Origin: Pseudoalteromonas piscicida
GTDB lineage: Bacteria > Pseudomonadota > Gammaproteobacteria > Enterobacterales > Alteromonadaceae
Length of the DNA stretch: 64,000 nt
Assembly: GCF_002208135.1 (NCBI RefSeq)
Contig: NZ_CP021646.1
Location: 286,001 to 350,000 of the forward strand
Direction: 5' to 3'
In this document: in pieces, positions 47,070 through 58,800 of the stretch
Position numbering within the stretch: position 1 is the first letter of the stretch
Layout: every line of letters begins with the position of its first letter
The notes under the pieces: generated by a model
Told to the model about the DNA's origin: nothing
Seen by the model: only the letters and a program-made list of their open reading frames with translations
The model's database searches: none
Position numbers and translations under genes: made by a program

Positions 47070-47553
47070 AGCAGAAAAAATAAAACTTGAGCATGATGCG
47101 GCCAAACTGTTTTTACGTAGTTATGAAAAGCAGTTTGCAGTGCATATGCGCCATATTTGGCACAATGAGCCCAATAAACCGGACGTCAGTTGTTATCAGG
47201 GAAAAACACAGCTTGATATAGAAATAGCCCATTTTTATGCCAGTGAGAAAGAAGCGATGGCTGTGCTTGGACGTCCGCTGTCTCTATCTATCCAAAGAGA
47301 GTTGGCGACAATGAGCCAAGCTGCTGACTCCGATCAGCTGAGTATAGGCTTGCAGCGGTTACTCAATCAAAAAGCCAAAAAACACTATGATTCACAACGT
47401 GTTTGGTTGTTAATTCGAAATGCCAGCCCCATTTATCATCTAGACGACTTTAAGCGCTTAAAAACGACTTGGGAGATCCCTGATTGTCACCCATTTGAGC
47501 AAGTTTGGGTGCTTTGTGATTTTTATCACGGAGATCTATTACGTCTTTTCTGA
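47053..47553 (+). CDS. Hypothetical protein overlapping deoC
   Basis: 166 residues, cytosolic. Contains KPDVSCYQGKTQLDIEIAHFYASEK split by a loop; a PD ... D/E-x-E spacing of this kind is seen in PD-(D/E)XK nuclease folds, but that is only a suggestion. The C-terminal half has IRNASPIYHLDDFKRLK and WVLCDFYHGDLLRLF. No family recognised. Its ATG lies 17 bases inside the deoC end, so it is translated from the same mRNA. Confidence 0.6.
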   Translation: MDRASEAEKIKLEHDAAKLFLRSYEKQFAVHMRHIWHNEPNKPDVSCYQGKTQLDIEIAHFYASEKEAMAVLGRPLSLSIQRELATMSQAADSDQLSIGLQRLLNQKAKKHYDSQRVWLLIRNASPIYHLDDFKRLKTTWEIPDCHPFEQVWVLCDFYHGDLLRLF

Positions 47554-47606
47554 TGGCTTCACAAAACCAAGTTTGGATTAAATGTTACTTTGCATATCTT
47601 TTACAC

Positions 47607-47634
47607 TTGTTTTCGTTTGCTTCGTCAGTATAAT
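47607..47634 (+). promoter_or_regulatory. Promoter of tRNA-Trp (and secE-nusG)
   Basis: -35 TTGTTT at 47607-47612, 16-bp spacer, consensus -10 TATAAT at 47629-47634, followed by a GC-containing discriminator (GGGCATCC) as in stringently controlled stable RNA promoters. Confidence 0.7.
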
Positions 47635-47649
47635 GGGCATCCACTTTGC

Positions 47650-47726
47650 AGGGGCGTAGTTCCAATTGGTAGAACAGCGGTCTCCAAAACCGATGGTTGC
47701 GGGTTCGAGTCCTGCCGCCCCTGCCA
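47650..47726 (+). tRNA. tRNA-Trp (CCA)
   Basis: Seven-base acceptor AGGGGCG/CGCCCCT, D-arm with AATTGGTAGA, anticodon loop CTCCAAA (anticodon CCA), T-arm GGTTCGAGTCC, discriminator G and encoded CCA end. tRNA-Trp just before secE is a common arrangement in this group. Confidence 0.96.
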
Positions 47727-47859
47727 ATTCAGCAACAAGTCCACATTTAAAATAACGTGACCCAAAACCACTTAAGTCGCTTATTTGTAAATTTGGATTG
47801 AATGGATTTACCCTGTTCTATGCAGGGTTGTTGTGTCTGTATTTAAGGTAAAATTGATT

Positions 47860-48237
47860 ATGAGCACTAATGTTGAAAACTCGTCAAGCTCGATGGACAC
47901 GGTAAAGTGGCTAGCTGCTATTGCACTTCTAACTGGTGCCGTAGTTGGTAATTATCTATATGCCGATTTATCTGTTTTAGTACGCGCTGTTGGCGTAGTT
48001 GCAGCTATCGCTGCAGCTTTGGGCATTTTGGTAACGACTGAAAAAGGCCGTACCTTTATCGCTTTTGCTAAAGAATCACGAATTGAAGTACGTAAAGTTA
48101 TCTGGCCAACGCGTCAGGAAGCGACTCACACTACTTTTATCGTGATCATTGCAACGGTGATTATGGCATTAATCCTATGGGGATTAGATGGTATACTTTT
48201 CCGTGCAGTAGGCTTTTTAACTGGATTGGAGATCTGA
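47860..48237 (+). CDS. secE: Preprotein translocase subunit SecE
   Basis: 125 residues; essential subunit of SecYEG. Two N-terminal membrane helices (about 16-35, 42-60), then the conserved cytoplasmic [24 protein letters not shown] amphipathic part, and the third helix [18 protein letters not shown], as in the long gammaproteobacterial SecE. The ATG at 47860 (MSTNVENSS) is chosen over a GTG nine codons earlier because of the family N-terminus. Only 4 bp separate it from nusG. Confidence 0.95.
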   Translation: MSTNVENSSSSMDTVKWLAAIALLTGAVVGNYLYADLSVLVRAVGVVAAIAAALGILVTTEKGRTFIAFAKESRIEVRKVIWPTRQEATHTTFIVIIATVIMALILWGLDGILFRAVGFLTGLEI

Positions 48238-48241
48238 TCCC

Positions 48242-48799
48242 ATGTCGGATGAGAACAAAGAAAAGAAATTACGTTGGTACGTGATCCAAGCGTTTTCTGG
48301 TTTTGAAAAACGCGTAGCACAAACCATTATCGAGCATATTAAAATCGAAGGGTTGGAAGATCTATTCGGTGAGATCCTTGTGCCGACTGAAGAAGTGGTT
48401 GAAATGCGTGCAGGTCAGAAGCGTAAATCTGAGCGTAAATTCTTCCCTGGCTATGTATTAGTTCAAATGGTGATGGACGATGCGTCTTGGCACTTGGTGA
48501 ATAGTACACCTCGTGTAATGGGCTTTGTTGGTGGTACGTCAGACCGTCCTGCACCAATCAGTCAAAAAGAAGCGGATCGTATTCTTAACCGTCTGCAAGA
48601 GAATGCTGAAGCACCGAAACCTGCTACTTTATTTGAGCCGGGTGAAGTGGTTCGTGTTACAGATGGTCCATTTGCTGACTTCAACGGTGTGGTTGAAGAA
48701 GTGGATTACGAAAAGAGTCGCCTGAAAGTATCGGTACTTATTTTCGGTCGTTCAACGCCTGTAGACCTAGAATTTGGTCAGGTTGAGAAAGACAAATAA
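48242..48799 (+). CDS. nusG: Transcription termination/antitermination protein NusG
   Basis: 185 residues. N-terminal NGN domain ([38 protein letters not shown]) and C-terminal KOW domain ([28 protein letters not shown]). Binds RNA polymerase, Rho and ribosomal S10. Co-transcribed with secE; a strong terminator follows. Confidence 0.98.
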   Translation: MSDENKEKKLRWYVIQAFSGFEKRVAQTIIEHIKIEGLEDLFGEILVPTEEVVEMRAGQKRKSERKFFPGYVLVQMVMDDASWHLVNSTPRVMGFVGGTSDRPAPISQKEADRILNRLQENAEAPKPATLFEPGEVVRVTDGPFADFNGVVEEVDYEKSRLKVSVLIFGRSTPVDLEFGQVEKDK

Positions 48800-48823
48800 A
48801 TTCTAACTTGAAAAAGTTGTCAA

Positions 48824-48858
48824 AGGCCGCTGATTAATCTATAATCAGCGGCCTTTTT
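48824..48858 (+). terminator. Intrinsic terminator after nusG
   Basis: Perfect 13-bp stem AGGCCGCTGATTA/TAATCAGCGGCCT with ATCTA loop and T5 tail. It ends the secE-nusG unit and separates it from rplKA. Confidence 0.92.
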
Positions 48859-48923
48859 GTTGTACGCAAAAGTATGCGGCAAAAAGACTGAATTTTTTAA
48901 CTGGGAAGCCGTTTGAGTACGCG

Positions 48924-48940
48924 TCCTCGCGCGCACGAGG
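48924..48940 (+). promoter_or_regulatory. Possible L1 repressor hairpin in the rplK leader
   Basis: CCTCG...CGAGG stem with a short GC-rich loop, about 27 bases before the rplK ATG. In enterobacteria L1 represses L11-L1 translation by binding the rplK leader, and this hairpin is in the right place; match to the L1 motif not shown. Confidence 0.35.
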
Positions 48941-48966
48941 CAAAGACCCACAATTGAGGTATTATC

Positions 48967-49395
48967 ATGGCTAAGAAAGTTGAAGCTCTAATCAAGCTAC
49001 AAGTTGCTGCTGGTATGGCTAACCCTAGTCCTCCAGTAGGTCCTGCACTAGGTCAACACGGTGTAAACATCATGGAATTCTGTAAAGCGTTCAACGCACG
49101 TACAGAGTCTATCGAAAAAGGCGCACCTGTTCCTGTTGTTATTTCTGTTTACAGTGACCGTTCTTTCACTTTTGAAATGAAGACTCCACCTGCGGCATAC
49201 CTTCTTAAGAAGGCTGCTGGTATCAAGTCTGGTTCTGGTCGTCCTAACACTGAAAAAGTTGGTACAGTTACTCGTGCTCAACTTGAAGAGATCGTTGAGA
49301 CGAAACGTCCAGATCTTACTGCTGCTGATATGGACGCAGCTGTACGCACGATTGCAGGTTCTGCACGTGCAATGGGCTTGAACGTAGAGGAGTAA
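48967..49395 (+). CDS. rplK: 50S ribosomal protein L11
   Basis: 142 residues, 23S GTPase-associated centre. Conserved [28 protein letters not shown] at the N-terminus and [11 protein letters not shown] at the end. Codon use is strongly biased, as in highly expressed genes. 6 bp from rplA. Confidence 0.99.
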   Translation: MAKKVEALIKLQVAAGMANPSPPVGPALGQHGVNIMEFCKAFNARTESIEKGAPVPVVISVYSDRSFTFEMKTPPAAYLLKKAAGIKSGSGRPNTEKVGTVTRAQLEEIVETKRPDLTAADMDAAVRTIAGSARAMGLNVEE

Positions 49396-49401
49396 TTGAG
49401 A

Positions 49402-50106
49402 ATGGCTAAATTAACTAAGCGTATGCGTACTATCCGCGAGAAAGTGGATGCGACTAAAGAGTACGAAATCAACGAAGCTGTTGCTCTTCTAAAAGAACTT
49501 GCTACTGCTAAGTTCGTTGAAAGTGTTGACGTTGCTGTAAACCTAGGTATCGATGCTCGTAAATCTGACCAAAACGTACGTGGTGCAACTGTACTACCTC
49601 ACGGTACTGGTCGTGATGTACGCGTAGCGGTATTCACTCAAGGTGCAAATGCTGAAGCTGCTAAAGAAGCTGGTGCTGATTTAGTAGGTATGGAAGACCT
49701 TGCAGAGCAAGTTAAGAAAGGCGAAATGAACTTTGACGTTGTTGTTGCTTCTCCTGATGCAATGCGCGTTGTTGGTCAACTAGGTCAAATCCTAGGTCCA
49801 CGTGGTCTTATGCCTAACCCTAAGACAGGTACTGTAACTCCTAACGTTGCAGAAGCTGTTAAGAACGCTAAAGCTGGTCAGGTTCGTTACCGTAACGATA
49901 AGAACGGTATCATCCACACTACTATCGGTAAAGTAGACTTTGACGCTAACCAACTTCAAGAAAACCTTGAAGCGCTAATCATCGCGCTTAAGAAGGCTAA
50001 GCCTTCTACTGCAAAAGGTACTTTCGTGAAGAAAGTAAGCATCTCTACTACGATGGGTGCTGGTGTTGCTTTAGACCAAGCTACTCTAAATACTCAAGTA
50101 GTATAA
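49402..50106 (+). CDS. rplA: 50S ribosomal protein L1
   Basis: 234 residues from the ATG at 49402 (MAKLTKRM); an in-frame start two codons earlier is ignored. [24 protein letters not shown] and [13 protein letters not shown] are diagnostic. L1 stalk protein and likely feedback repressor of rplKA. Confidence 0.99.
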   Translation: MAKLTKRMRTIREKVDATKEYEINEAVALLKELATAKFVESVDVAVNLGIDARKSDQNVRGATVLPHGTGRDVRVAVFTQGANAEAAKEAGADLVGMEDLAEQVKKGEMNFDVVVASPDAMRVVGQLGQILGPRGLMPNPKTGTVTPNVAEAVKNAKAGQVRYRNDKNGIIHTTIGKVDFDANQLQENLEALIIALKKAKPSTAKGTFVKKVSISTTMGAGVALDQATLNTQVV

Positions 50107-50120
50107 TTTAGAGTTTAGCG

Positions 50121-50149
50121 TTTACATGGCGTAAAAATTAGACTATAAT
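50121..50149 (+). promoter_or_regulatory. Promoter of rplJL-rpoBC
   Basis: -35 TTTACA (50121-50126), 17-bp spacer, perfect -10 TATAAT (50144-50149). Gives a leader of about 290 nt that contains the L10 leader structure. Confidence 0.8.
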
Positions 50150-50266
50150 TTTGCGCCATTTTGTAGAGAAGTGTACTTCTTTACAAAGCAAAGAATTCGG
50201 GTTGAAGCGCATAATTTCGAAAATTGTTTCCATCATGGTCTACAATGAATCGATAAATTGCGCTTC

Positions 50267-50440
50267 CGTCCAAGACCGTAGGTGGCTTCGGCCTTAATCG
50301 TCCTACGTAGACGGTGTGAATCCCAGCTAGATTTTCCTAATCTTCTGGCTCTCGCCGTAAAAAGCATCTCTGCTAAAGTTTTTAGCAGGGTAGAGTAGAA
50401 CTGAAAAACATGTTTGTTTTTCTATAAACCAGGAGTAACA
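50267..50440 (+). promoter_or_regulatory. L10 leader (autoregulatory mRNA element)
   Basis: CGTCCAAGACCGTAGGTG... with CCTACGTAGACGGTG matches the conserved helix and kink-turn arms of the enterobacterial rplJ leader (CCAAGACCG..., ...GTAGACGGTG). L10-(L7/L12)4 binds it to repress rplJL translation. A further hairpin lies before the rplJ RBS. Confidence 0.85.
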
Positions 50441-50443
50441 CCC

Positions 50444-50938
50444 ATGGCTTTAAATCTTCAAGACAAAAAAGCAATTGTTGCTGAAGTCAACGAAGCTGCC
50501 AAAGGTGCTCTTTCAGCAGTTGTTGCTGATTCTCGTGGTGTAACAGTAGGTGCAATCACTGCTCTTCGTAAAGAAGCTCGTGAAGCTGGTGTATGGATGA
50601 AAGTTGTTCGTAACACCCTAGCTAGACGTGCGGTTGAAGGCACTGATTACGAATGCCTTAATGAATCACTAGTTGGTCCAAGCCTAATCGCTTTCTCTTC
50701 AGAGCACCCTGGTGCTGCTGCGCGTATCTTTGCAGATTTCGCGAAAAAGAACGAAGCATTTGAGCTTAAAACTGCTGCATTCGAAGGCAAAATCGTTGAC
50801 GTAGATATGCTTGCTAAGCTACCTACTTACGACGAAGCTGTTGCACGCTTAATGAGCGCTATGAAAGAAGCGTCTGCTGGCAAATTGTGTAAAACAATTG
50901 AAGCGGTACGTGTACAGAAAGCTGAGCAAGCTGCTTAA
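50444..50938 (+). CDS. rplJ: 50S ribosomal protein L10
   Basis: 164 residues from the ATG at 50444, with AGGAG in range. [28 protein letters not shown] and [16 protein letters not shown] are characteristic; the C-terminal helix (about 130-162) is the L12 platform. Expressed behind the L10 leader. Confidence 0.99.
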   Translation: MALNLQDKKAIVAEVNEAAKGALSAVVADSRGVTVGAITALRKEAREAGVWMKVVRNTLARRAVEGTDYECLNESLVGPSLIAFSSEHPGAAARIFADFAKKNEAFELKTAAFEGKIVDVDMLAKLPTYDEAVARLMSAMKEASAGKLCKTIEAVRVQKAEQAA

Positions 50939-51009
50939 TCTAAGCAACGCTCCTTTCTTTAATAAATTTTTTGAACCGCATGGGTTCGTAAATAATTAGG
51001 AAATTTGAA

Positions 51010-51372
51010 ATGTCTGTAACTAAAGACCAAATCCTTGACGCTATTGCTGAAATGTCAGTAATGGAAGTTGTTGAACTAGTTGAAGCTATGGAAGAGAAGT
51101 TCGGTGTAACTGCAGCTGCTGCTGTTGTTGCTGCTGGTCCTGCTGAAGCTGCTGAAGAAAAGACTGAGTTCGACGTAATCCTAGCTGCTGCTGGCGGTAA
51201 CAAAGTTGCTGCAATCAAAGCGGTACGTGGCGCAACAGGTCTAGGCCTTAAAGAAGCTAAAGCGCTAGTTGAGTCTGCTCCTGCACCTATCAAAGAAGGT
51301 GTATCTAAGGAAGAAGCTGAAGCGCTTAAGAAAGATCTTGAAGAAGCTGGTGCTGAAGTTGAGATCAAGTAA
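51010..51372 (+). CDS. rplL: 50S ribosomal protein L7/L12
   Basis: 120 residues: N-terminal dimerisation helices ([28 protein letters not shown]), Ala/Glu hinge, C-terminal GTPase-factor-binding domain (KTEFDVIL.., [20 protein letters not shown]). Multi-copy stalk protein. A leaky terminator follows before rpoB. Confidence 0.99.
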   Translation: MSVTKDQILDAIAEMSVMEVVELVEAMEEKFGVTAAAAVVAAGPAEAAEEKTEFDVILAAAGGNKVAAIKAVRGATGLGLKEAKALVESAPAPIKEGVSKEEAEALKKDLEEAGAEVEIK

Positions 51373-51411
51373 TCTAGCTCCCGCTAGGTTCGCTGCCTGA
51401 GAAATCAGGCA

Positions 51412-51444
51412 AGGGCTGGTGATTATTTAATCACCGGCCCTTTT
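51412..51444 (+). terminator. Attenuator/terminator between rplL and rpoB
   Basis: GC-rich stem AGGGCTGGTGATTA/TAATCACCGGCCCT (one mismatch as G-U) followed by TTTT. E. coli has a partial terminator at this site, which lowers rpoBC relative to rplJL. The rest of the 351-bp gap (51373-51723) also holds AGCACT-GAAT-AGTGCT (about 51580) and CTGTTCAA/TTGAACAG (51673-51690) hairpins, possible RNase III or processing sites. Confidence 0.75.
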
Positions 51445-51723
51445 GCGCTATAGAGATATGCATTTCTATCGTGCATAAATCTTCGAATTTCACTGTAATT
51501 TTCAATAACTTAGTAGTTTTTGTTGAAAATCGCAATGGCATTTGAAGTAACACTGATTTGATGACATTAACGATTTGAATATAGCACTGAATAGTGCTCA
51601 TTTAAGCCGTTAGTTAAGCAAGTTAGTGTGACAATTTAGATGTTGTTATCATGGCTTAGATGCCAGTGAAGTCTGTTCAATTTTGAACAGGTTGGGTCAA
51701 AGATCAGCAAGCTGAGGAACCCC

Positions 51724-54700
51724 ATGGCTTACTCTTATTCTGAAAAGAAACGTATCCGTAAGGATTTTGGTAAACGTCCACAGGTTTTGGACATACCTTT
51801 CCTACTGCAAATGCAGTTGGAATCGTTCGATAAGTTCATTGCGCCTGATGCCGATGGCGATACTGGATTGGAAGCTGCTTTCCGTTCTGTATTCCCTATC
51901 AAGAGCTATTCGGGCAACTCTGAACTTCAATACGTCAGTTATCGTATTGGCGAGCCAGTATTTGACGTTAAAGAATGTCAAATTCGCGGTGTGACATATT
52001 CTGCTCCACTTCGCGTTAAACTACGTCTTGTGCTAATGGACAAAGATGCACCTGGCACAGTCAAAGACATAAAAGAGCAAGAAGTTTACATGGGCGAAAT
52101 CCCGCTCATGACAGACACCGGTACTTTTGTAATCAATGGTACTGAGCGTGTTATCGTTTCTCAGCTACACCGTTCACCTGGTGTATTCTTTGATAACGAC
52201 CGTGGTAAATCACACTCATCTGGTAAAGTGTTATATAACGCACGTGTGATCCCTTACCGTGGTTCATGGCTTGACTTTGAATTCGACGTTAAAGATAACC
52301 TTTACGTTCGTATTGACCGTCGCCGTAAACTACCAGCATCTATCATCTTACGTGCACTAGAGTTCACTTCAGAAGAAATCTTGGCACTATTCTTTGAAAC
52401 GACAAGTTTCGAAGTAAAAGATGGCAAAGTGTTGATGGAACTTGTGCCTTCACGCCTACGTGGTGAAACCGCTGCATTTGATATTAAAGATGCAAACGGT
52501 GACGTATTGGTTGAAAAAGGCCGTCGTATTACTGCACGCCACATTAAGAGCATCGAAAAGCAAGGCATCGACACGCTTGAAGTACCGCATGAGTACATCA
52601 TCGGCCGTGTTGTTGCTAAAAACTATATCGACGAATCAACAGGCGAAGTGATCGCAGAAGCGAATGCAGAGCTGTCACTAGAACTAATGGCTGAATTGGT
52701 GAAAGCGGGTCACTCGAAGATCGATACGCTTTACATCAACGAAGTAGACAGCGGTGCGTACATGTCAGAGACATTACGTGTTGATTCTACTAACAATCGC
52801 CTAGAAGCATTGGTAGAAATCTATCGCATGATGCGCCCTGGTGAGCCACCAACAAAAGAAGCTGCAGAAGCGTTATTTGATAACCTATTCTTCTCTGAAG
52901 AACGTTACGACCTTTCAACGGTTGGTCGTATGAAGTTCAATAGCCGTGTTGGTTATGATTCAGACGAAGGTAACGGTACGTTATCTAAAGAAGATATCGT
53001 GAGCGTGATGAAGGTATTGATCGACATCCGTAACGGTAAAGGCGATGTTGATGACATCGACCACTTAGGTAACCGTCGTATCCGTTCTGTAGGTGAAATG
53101 GCTGAAAACCAATTCCGTGTAGGTCTTGTACGTGTTGAGCGTGCGGTACGTGAGCGTCTAAGTCTTGGTGACCTAGATAACGTTATGCCACAGGATTTGA
53201 TCAACGCTAAGCCAATCTCTGCAGCAGTAAAAGAATTCTTTGGTTCTTCACAGCTTTCACAGTTTATGGACCAGAACAACCCGCTTTCGGAAGTAACGCA
53301 CAAGCGTCGTATTTCTGCATTAGGTCCGGGTGGTCTAACTCGTGAGCGTGCTGGCTTCGAAGTACGTGACGTACACGTAACGCACTACGGTCGTGTTTGT
53401 CCTATCGAAACGCCTGAAGGTCCAAACATCGGTCTAATCAACTCGCTATCTACTTACGCGCGTACAAACGACTATGGTTTCTTAGAGACTCCATACCGCA
53501 AAGTAGTAGACGGTATCGTTACTGACGATGTTGATTACCTATCAGCAATTGAAGAAGGTCAGTTCGTTATCGCACAGGCGAATACAACGCTAACTGATGA
53601 CAACCAATTTGCTGAAGAATTGATTCCATGTCGTTTTAAAGGTGAATCAACCTTTATGCCAAGCGACAGCATCCAGTATATGGACGTATCTCCACAGCAG
53701 GTAATCTCTGTGGCGGCGGCGCTTATCCCATTCCTAGAACACGATGACGCGAACCGCGCATTGATGGGATCGAACATGCAACGTCAAGCTGTACCTACAC
53801 TACGTGCTGATAAGCCGTTAGTTGGTACTGGTATTGAGCGTACACTAGCGAAAGACTCTGGTGTAACAATCGTTGCTAAGCGTGGCGGTATCGTTAAGTA
53901 TGCTGATGCAAGCCGTATTGTTGTTAACGTTAATGAAGATGAGCGCATCCAAGGTGAAGCGGGCATCGACATCTATAACTTAACTAAGTACACACGTTCA
54001 AACCAAAACACGTGTATCAACCAGAAACCAACTTGTATGGTTGGTGAGCCGGTGGTACGTGGTGACGTGCTTGCTGATGGTCCTTCAACAGACCTAGGTG
54101 ACTTAGCTCTTGGTCAGAACCTACGCGTAGCGTTCATGCCTTGGAATGGTTACAACTTCGAGGATTCAATCCTACTTTCAGAGAATGTTGTAAAAGAAGA
54201 TCGTCTAACGACTATCCACATTCAAGAGCTTCAGTGTATTGCTCGTGATACTAAGCTTGGTCCAGAAGAAATCACTGCGGATATTCCAAACGTAGGTGAG
54301 TCTGCACTAGGTAAGCTTGACGAATCAGGCGTTGTATATATCGGTGCTGAAGTGAAAGGCGGTGACATCCTTGTAGGTAAAGTAACGCCTAAAGGTGAAA
54401 CGCAGCTAACACCTGAAGAAAAGCTACTACGCGCTATCTTCGGTGAAAAAGCGTCTGACGTTAAAGACAGCTCACTACGTGTACCAAACTCTGTATCTGG
54501 TACGGTTATCGACGTACAAGTGTTTACGCGTGATGGTGTTGAAAAAGACAAACGTGCACTTGAAGTTGAAGATATGCAGCTTCGCGAAGCGAAGAAAGAC
54601 TTCAACGAAGAGTTCAGAATCCTTGAAGGCGGTATCCTGACTCACGCTCGTAACTTACTGATTAAATCAGGTATGAGTGAAGAGCAGCTTGCTGGCTTTA

Positions 54701-55749
54701 ACACTGAGAAGCTACTAACACAAAGTCTTGCTGATGAAGAGCATCAAGCAGAGCTTGAGCAACTAGCTGCACAGTATGACGAGCTTAAAGCTGACTACGA
54801 TAAGCGTTTCGAAAACAAGCGTCGTAAGATCACTCAAGGTGATGACCTAGCACCTGGCGTACTTAAGATTGTTAAAGTATACCTAGCTGTTAAACGTCGT
54901 ATCCAACCTGGTGATAAGATGGCGGGTCGTCACGGTAACAAGGGTGTAATCTCAACTATCGTTCCTGTTGAAGACATGCCTTACGATGATAAAGGTCGTA
55001 CTGTAGATATCGTACTTAACCCGCTGGGTGTACCATCACGTATGAACATCGGTCAGATCCTAGAAACTCACATGGGTCTAGCTGCTCGTGGTATCGGTGA
55101 ACGTCTTGAAGAAATGATGAAAGAGCAACGTGAAATTCACGAGCTACGCGAATTCATCAAGAAAGCTTACGAAATCGGTGACTGCCGTCAGAAAGTAGAT
55201 ATTGCTAACTTCTCTGATGATGAAATCCGTCGCTTGGCAGATAACCTTAAAGGTGGTCTTCCAATCGCAACACCAGCATTTGATGGTGCACGTGAAGCTG
55301 AAATCAAAGACATGCTAGAGCTTGGTGGTTATCCAAGAAGTGGTCAGGTAACGTTATATGATGGTCGTACTGGTGATGCATTTGAGCGTCAAGTAACAGT
55401 AGGCTACATGTACATGCTGAAACTGAACCACCTTGTTGATGACAAGATGCACGCGCGTTCAACAGGTTCTTACAGCCTAGTTACTCAGCAGCCGCTGGGT
55501 GGTAAGGCACAGTTCGGTGGTCAGCGTTTCGGTGAGATGGAGGTATGGGCACTAGAAGCATACGGTGCTGCCTACACGCTACAAGAAATGTTGACAGTGA
55601 AGTCGGATGACGTTAACGGTCGTACTAAGATGTATAAGAACATCGTAGACGGTAACCACAAGATGGAACCGGGTATGCCTGAGTCGTTCAACGTACTGTT
55701 GAAAGAAATCCGCTCGCTAGGTATCAACATCGAGTTGGAAGAAATTTAA
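51724..55749 (+). CDS. rpoB: RNA polymerase beta subunit RpoB
   Basis: 1341 residues. Recognised by its start [25 protein letters not shown], the rifampicin-region [30 protein letters not shown], the [21 protein letters not shown] active-site region, and the [16 protein letters not shown] end. Length equals E. coli RpoB. I see no rifampicin-type substitution in SQFMDQ...HKRR by comparison with E. coli. Confidence 0.99.
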   Translation: MAYSYSEKKRIRKDFGKRPQVLDIPFLLQMQLESFDKFIAPDADGDTGLEAAFRSVFPIKSYSGNSELQYVSYRIGEPVFDVKECQIRGVTYSAPLRVKLRLVLMDKDAPGTVKDIKEQEVYMGEIPLMTDTGTFVINGTERVIVSQLHRSPGVFFDNDRGKSHSSGKVLYNARVIPYRGSWLDFEFDVKDNLYVRIDRRRKLPASIILRALEFTSEEILALFFETTSFEVKDGKVLMELVPSRLRGETAAFDIKDANGDVLVEKGRRITARHIKSIEKQGIDTLEVPHEYIIGRVVAKNYIDESTGEVIAEANAELSLELMAELVKAGHSKIDTLYINEVDSGAYMSETLRVDSTNNRLEALVEIYRMMRPGEPPTKEAAEALFDNLFFSEERYDLSTVGRMKFNSRVGYDSDEGNGTLSKEDIVSVMKVLIDIRNGKGDVDDIDHLGNRRIRSVGEMAENQFRVGLVRVERAVRERLSLGDLDNVMPQDLINAKPISAAVKEFFGSSQLSQFMDQNNPLSEVTHKRRISALGPGGLTRERAGFEVRDVHVTHYGRVCPIETPEGPNIGLINSLSTYARTNDYGFLETPYRKVVDGIVTDDVDYLSAIEEGQFVIAQANTTLTDDNQFAEELIPCRFKGESTFMPSDSIQYMDVSPQQVISVAAALIPFLEHDDANRALMGSNMQRQAVPTLRADKPLVGTGIERTLAKDSGVTIVAKRGGIVKYADASRIVVNVNEDERIQGEAGIDIYNLTKYTRSNQNTCINQKPTCMVGEPVVRGDVLADGPSTDLGDLALGQNLRVAFMPWNGYNFEDSILLSENVVKEDRLTTIHIQELQCIARDTKLGPEEITADIPNVGESALGKLDESGVVYIGAEVKGGDILVGKVTPKGETQLTPEEKLLRAIFGEKASDVKDSSLRVPNSVSGTVIDVQVFTRDGVEKDKRALEVEDMQLREAKKDFNEEFRILEGGILTHARNLLIKSGMSEEQLAGFNTEKLLTQSLADEEHQAELEQLAAQYDELKADYDKRFENKRRKITQGDDLAPGVLKIVKVYLAVKRRIQPGDKMAGRHGNKGVISTIVPVEDMPYDDKGRTVDIVLNPLGVPSRMNIGQILETHMGLAARGIGERLEEMMKEQREIHELREFIKKAYEIGDCRQKVDIANFSDDEIRRLADNLKGGLPIATPAFDGAREAEIKDMLELGGYPRSGQVTLYDGRTGDAFERQVTVGYMYMLKLNHLVDDKMHARSTGSYSLVTQQPLGGKAQFGGQRFGEMEVWALEAYGAAYTLQEMLTVKSDDVNGRTKMYKNIVDGNHKMEPGMPESFNVLLKEIRSLGINIELEEI

Positions 55750-55858
55750 TCCGACCGCCGCAGTGCGCTGCGGCGTTGCATAACTGCAACCGGACTGAAA
55801 AGAATGTAGGGGCAAGCAAGGCTTGCCCTCAAGATTAACCTCCGACAGGAGAGCTAAG

Positions 55859-58800
55859 GTGAAAGACTTACTTAAGTTTCTGAAGCAACAAAATAAGACC
55901 GAAGAATTCGATGCAATTCGCATTGGTCTTGCTTCGCCAGACATGGTGCGTTCATGGTCTTACGGTGAAGTAAAGAAACCTGAGACAATCAACTACCGTA
56001 CTTTCAAGCCTGAGCGTGATGGCTTATTCTGTGCCCGTATCTTCGGCCCAGTAAAAGATTACGAGTGTTTGTGTGGTAAATACAAGCGCTTGAAGCACCG
56101 TGGTGTTATCTGTGAAAAGTGTGGCGTTGAAGTAACGCTAACAAAAGTACGTCGTGACCGTATGGGTCACATCGAGCTGGCTAGCCCAGTTGCGCATATT
56201 TGGTTCTTGAAATCACTTCCGTCACGTATCGGCCTAATGCTAGATATGACGCTTCGTGATATCGAGCGCGTACTTTATTTCGAATCATTCGTGGTAACTG
56301 AGCCAGGTATGACTACGCTTGAGCGCGGTCAACTACTAGGTGAAGAAGAATACCTAGATGCACTTGAAGAGCACGGTGATGAGTTTGAAGCGAAGATGGG
56401 TGCAGAAGCTGTACTTGATCTACTTCGTGACCTAGACCTTGGTCAGTTAATCGCTGAAATGCGTGAAGAGTTGCCAACAATCAACTCTGAAACTAAGCGT
56501 AAGAAAATCACTAAGCGTCTTAAACTAATGGAAGCGTTCCACCAATCAGGTAACAACCCTGAGTGGATGGTTATGAGCGTGCTACCGGTTCTTCCACCAG
56601 ATCTACGTCCGCTAGTACCACTAGACGGCGGTCGTTTTGCGACTTCAGATCTGAACGACCTTTACCGTCGTGTGATCAACCGTAACAACCGTTTGAAGCG
56701 TCTTTTAGACCTAGCTGCACCAGACATCATCGTACGTAACGAAAAGCGTATGCTTCAAGAAGCGGTTGATGCGCTACTTGATAATGGTCGTCGTGGCCGT
56801 GCAATTACAGGTTCTAACAAGCGTCCACTGAAGTCGCTTGCTGACATGATCAAAGGTAAGCAAGGTCGTTTCCGTCAAAACCTTCTAGGTAAGCGTGTTG
56901 ACTACTCAGGCCGTTCTGTTATCACCGTTGGTCCTACACTGAAACTACATCAGTGTGGTCTACCTAAGAAGATGGCACTTGAGCTATTCAAGCCATTTAT
57001 CTACGGTAAACTAGAGCGCCGTGGTATGGCGACAACCATCAAAGCTGCGAAGAAGATGGTTGAGCGTGAAGTACCAGAGGTTTGGGACGTACTAGACGAA
57101 GTTATCCGTGAGCACCCGGTTTTACTTAACCGTGCGCCAACACTTCACCGTCTAGGTATCCAAGCATTCGAACCTGTACTTATCGAAGGTAAAGCGATTC
57201 ACCTGCACCCGCTAGTGTGTGCGGCGTATAACGCTGACTTCGATGGTGACCAAATGGCTGTTCACGTACCACTGACGCTTGAAGCGCAGTTGGAAGCGCG
57301 TGCATTAATGATGTCTACCAACAACATCCTAGCACCAGCTAACGGTGAACCAATCATCGTTCCTTCACAGGACGTTGTACTAGGTCTTTACTACATGACT
57401 CGCGATCGTATCAACGGTAAAGGTGAAGGCACTGTATTTAAAGATGCTAAAGAAGCTGAAAAAGCATACCGTGTAGGTGCTGCTGAGCTTCACGCTCGTG
57501 TTAAAGTGCGTATCACAGAAGTGACTATCGACGAAGAAACACGTGAGCGCGGCACTTTAACTCACCTAGTAGATACGACAGTAGGTCGTGCAATCCTTTC
57601 ATTGAATATCCCTGAAGGCTTGCCGTTTGAACTGATCAACAAACCACTAGGCAAGAAACAAATTTCTGGTCTTCTTAACGAGTGTTACCGTCGTCTAGGT
57701 CTTAAAGATACAGTTATCTTTGCTGACCAAGTGATGTATACCGGTTTCCACTACGCGATGAAGTCAGGTGTTTCTATCGGTATCAATGACATGGTAATCC
57801 CACCAACTAAAGGTGAGATCATCGATCGTGCGGAAGCTGAAGTTGCAGAAATCAACCAACAGTTCCAATCAGGTCTTGTAACTGCCGGTGAGAAATACAA
57901 CAAAGTTATCGATATCTGGTCACGTGTAAACGAAAACCTTTCTCGCGAGATGATGGCTAACCTTTCAAAAGAAACGGTTATCAACGCTGAAGGCAACGAA
58001 GAAGAGCAACCGTCATTTAACTCAGTGTTTATGATGGCAGACTCAGGCGCTCGTGGTAGTGCTGCTCAGATCCGTCAGCTAGCGGGTATGCGTGGTCTAA
58101 TGGCACGTCCAGATGGTTCAATCATCGAAACGCCAATTACAGCGAACTTCCGTGAAGGTCTAAACGTACTACAGTACTTTATCTCGACGCACGGTGCGCG
58201 TAAGGGTCTAGCGGATACGGCACTTAAGACAGCGAACTCGGGTTACCTAACTCGTCGTCTAGTAGACGTAGCACAAGATTTGGTTATCAATGAATCAGAC
58301 TGTGGTACTGAAGAAGGCCTAGTAATGAAGCCGCTAATTGAAGGTGGTGACGTTGTAGAGCCGCTTCGTGAGCGTGTGCTAGGTCGTGTTGTTGCTGAAG
58401 ACGTGGTTAAGCCAGGTACAACAGAGGTACTGGTTGAACGTAACGTAATGATTGACGAAAAACTGTGTGACCTTCTAGAAGAGCACTCAGTAGACGAAGT
58501 TAAAGTACGTTCTGTAATCACCTGTCAAAACGACTTTGGTGTGTGTGCACACTGTTATGGTCGTGACTTGGCACGTGGCCACATCATCAACCCTGGTGAA
58601 GCAGTTGGTGTAATCGCGGCACAGTCAATCGGTGAGCCGGGTACACAGCTTACGATGCGTACATTCCACATCGGTGGTGCGGCATCACGAGCTTCTGCAG
58701 AGAACAGTGTTCAAGTTAAGAACAATGGTAATCTGAAGCTTCACAATGCGAAGTTTGTAATCAATGCTGATGGCAAAATCGTTATCACGTCTCGTTCAAC

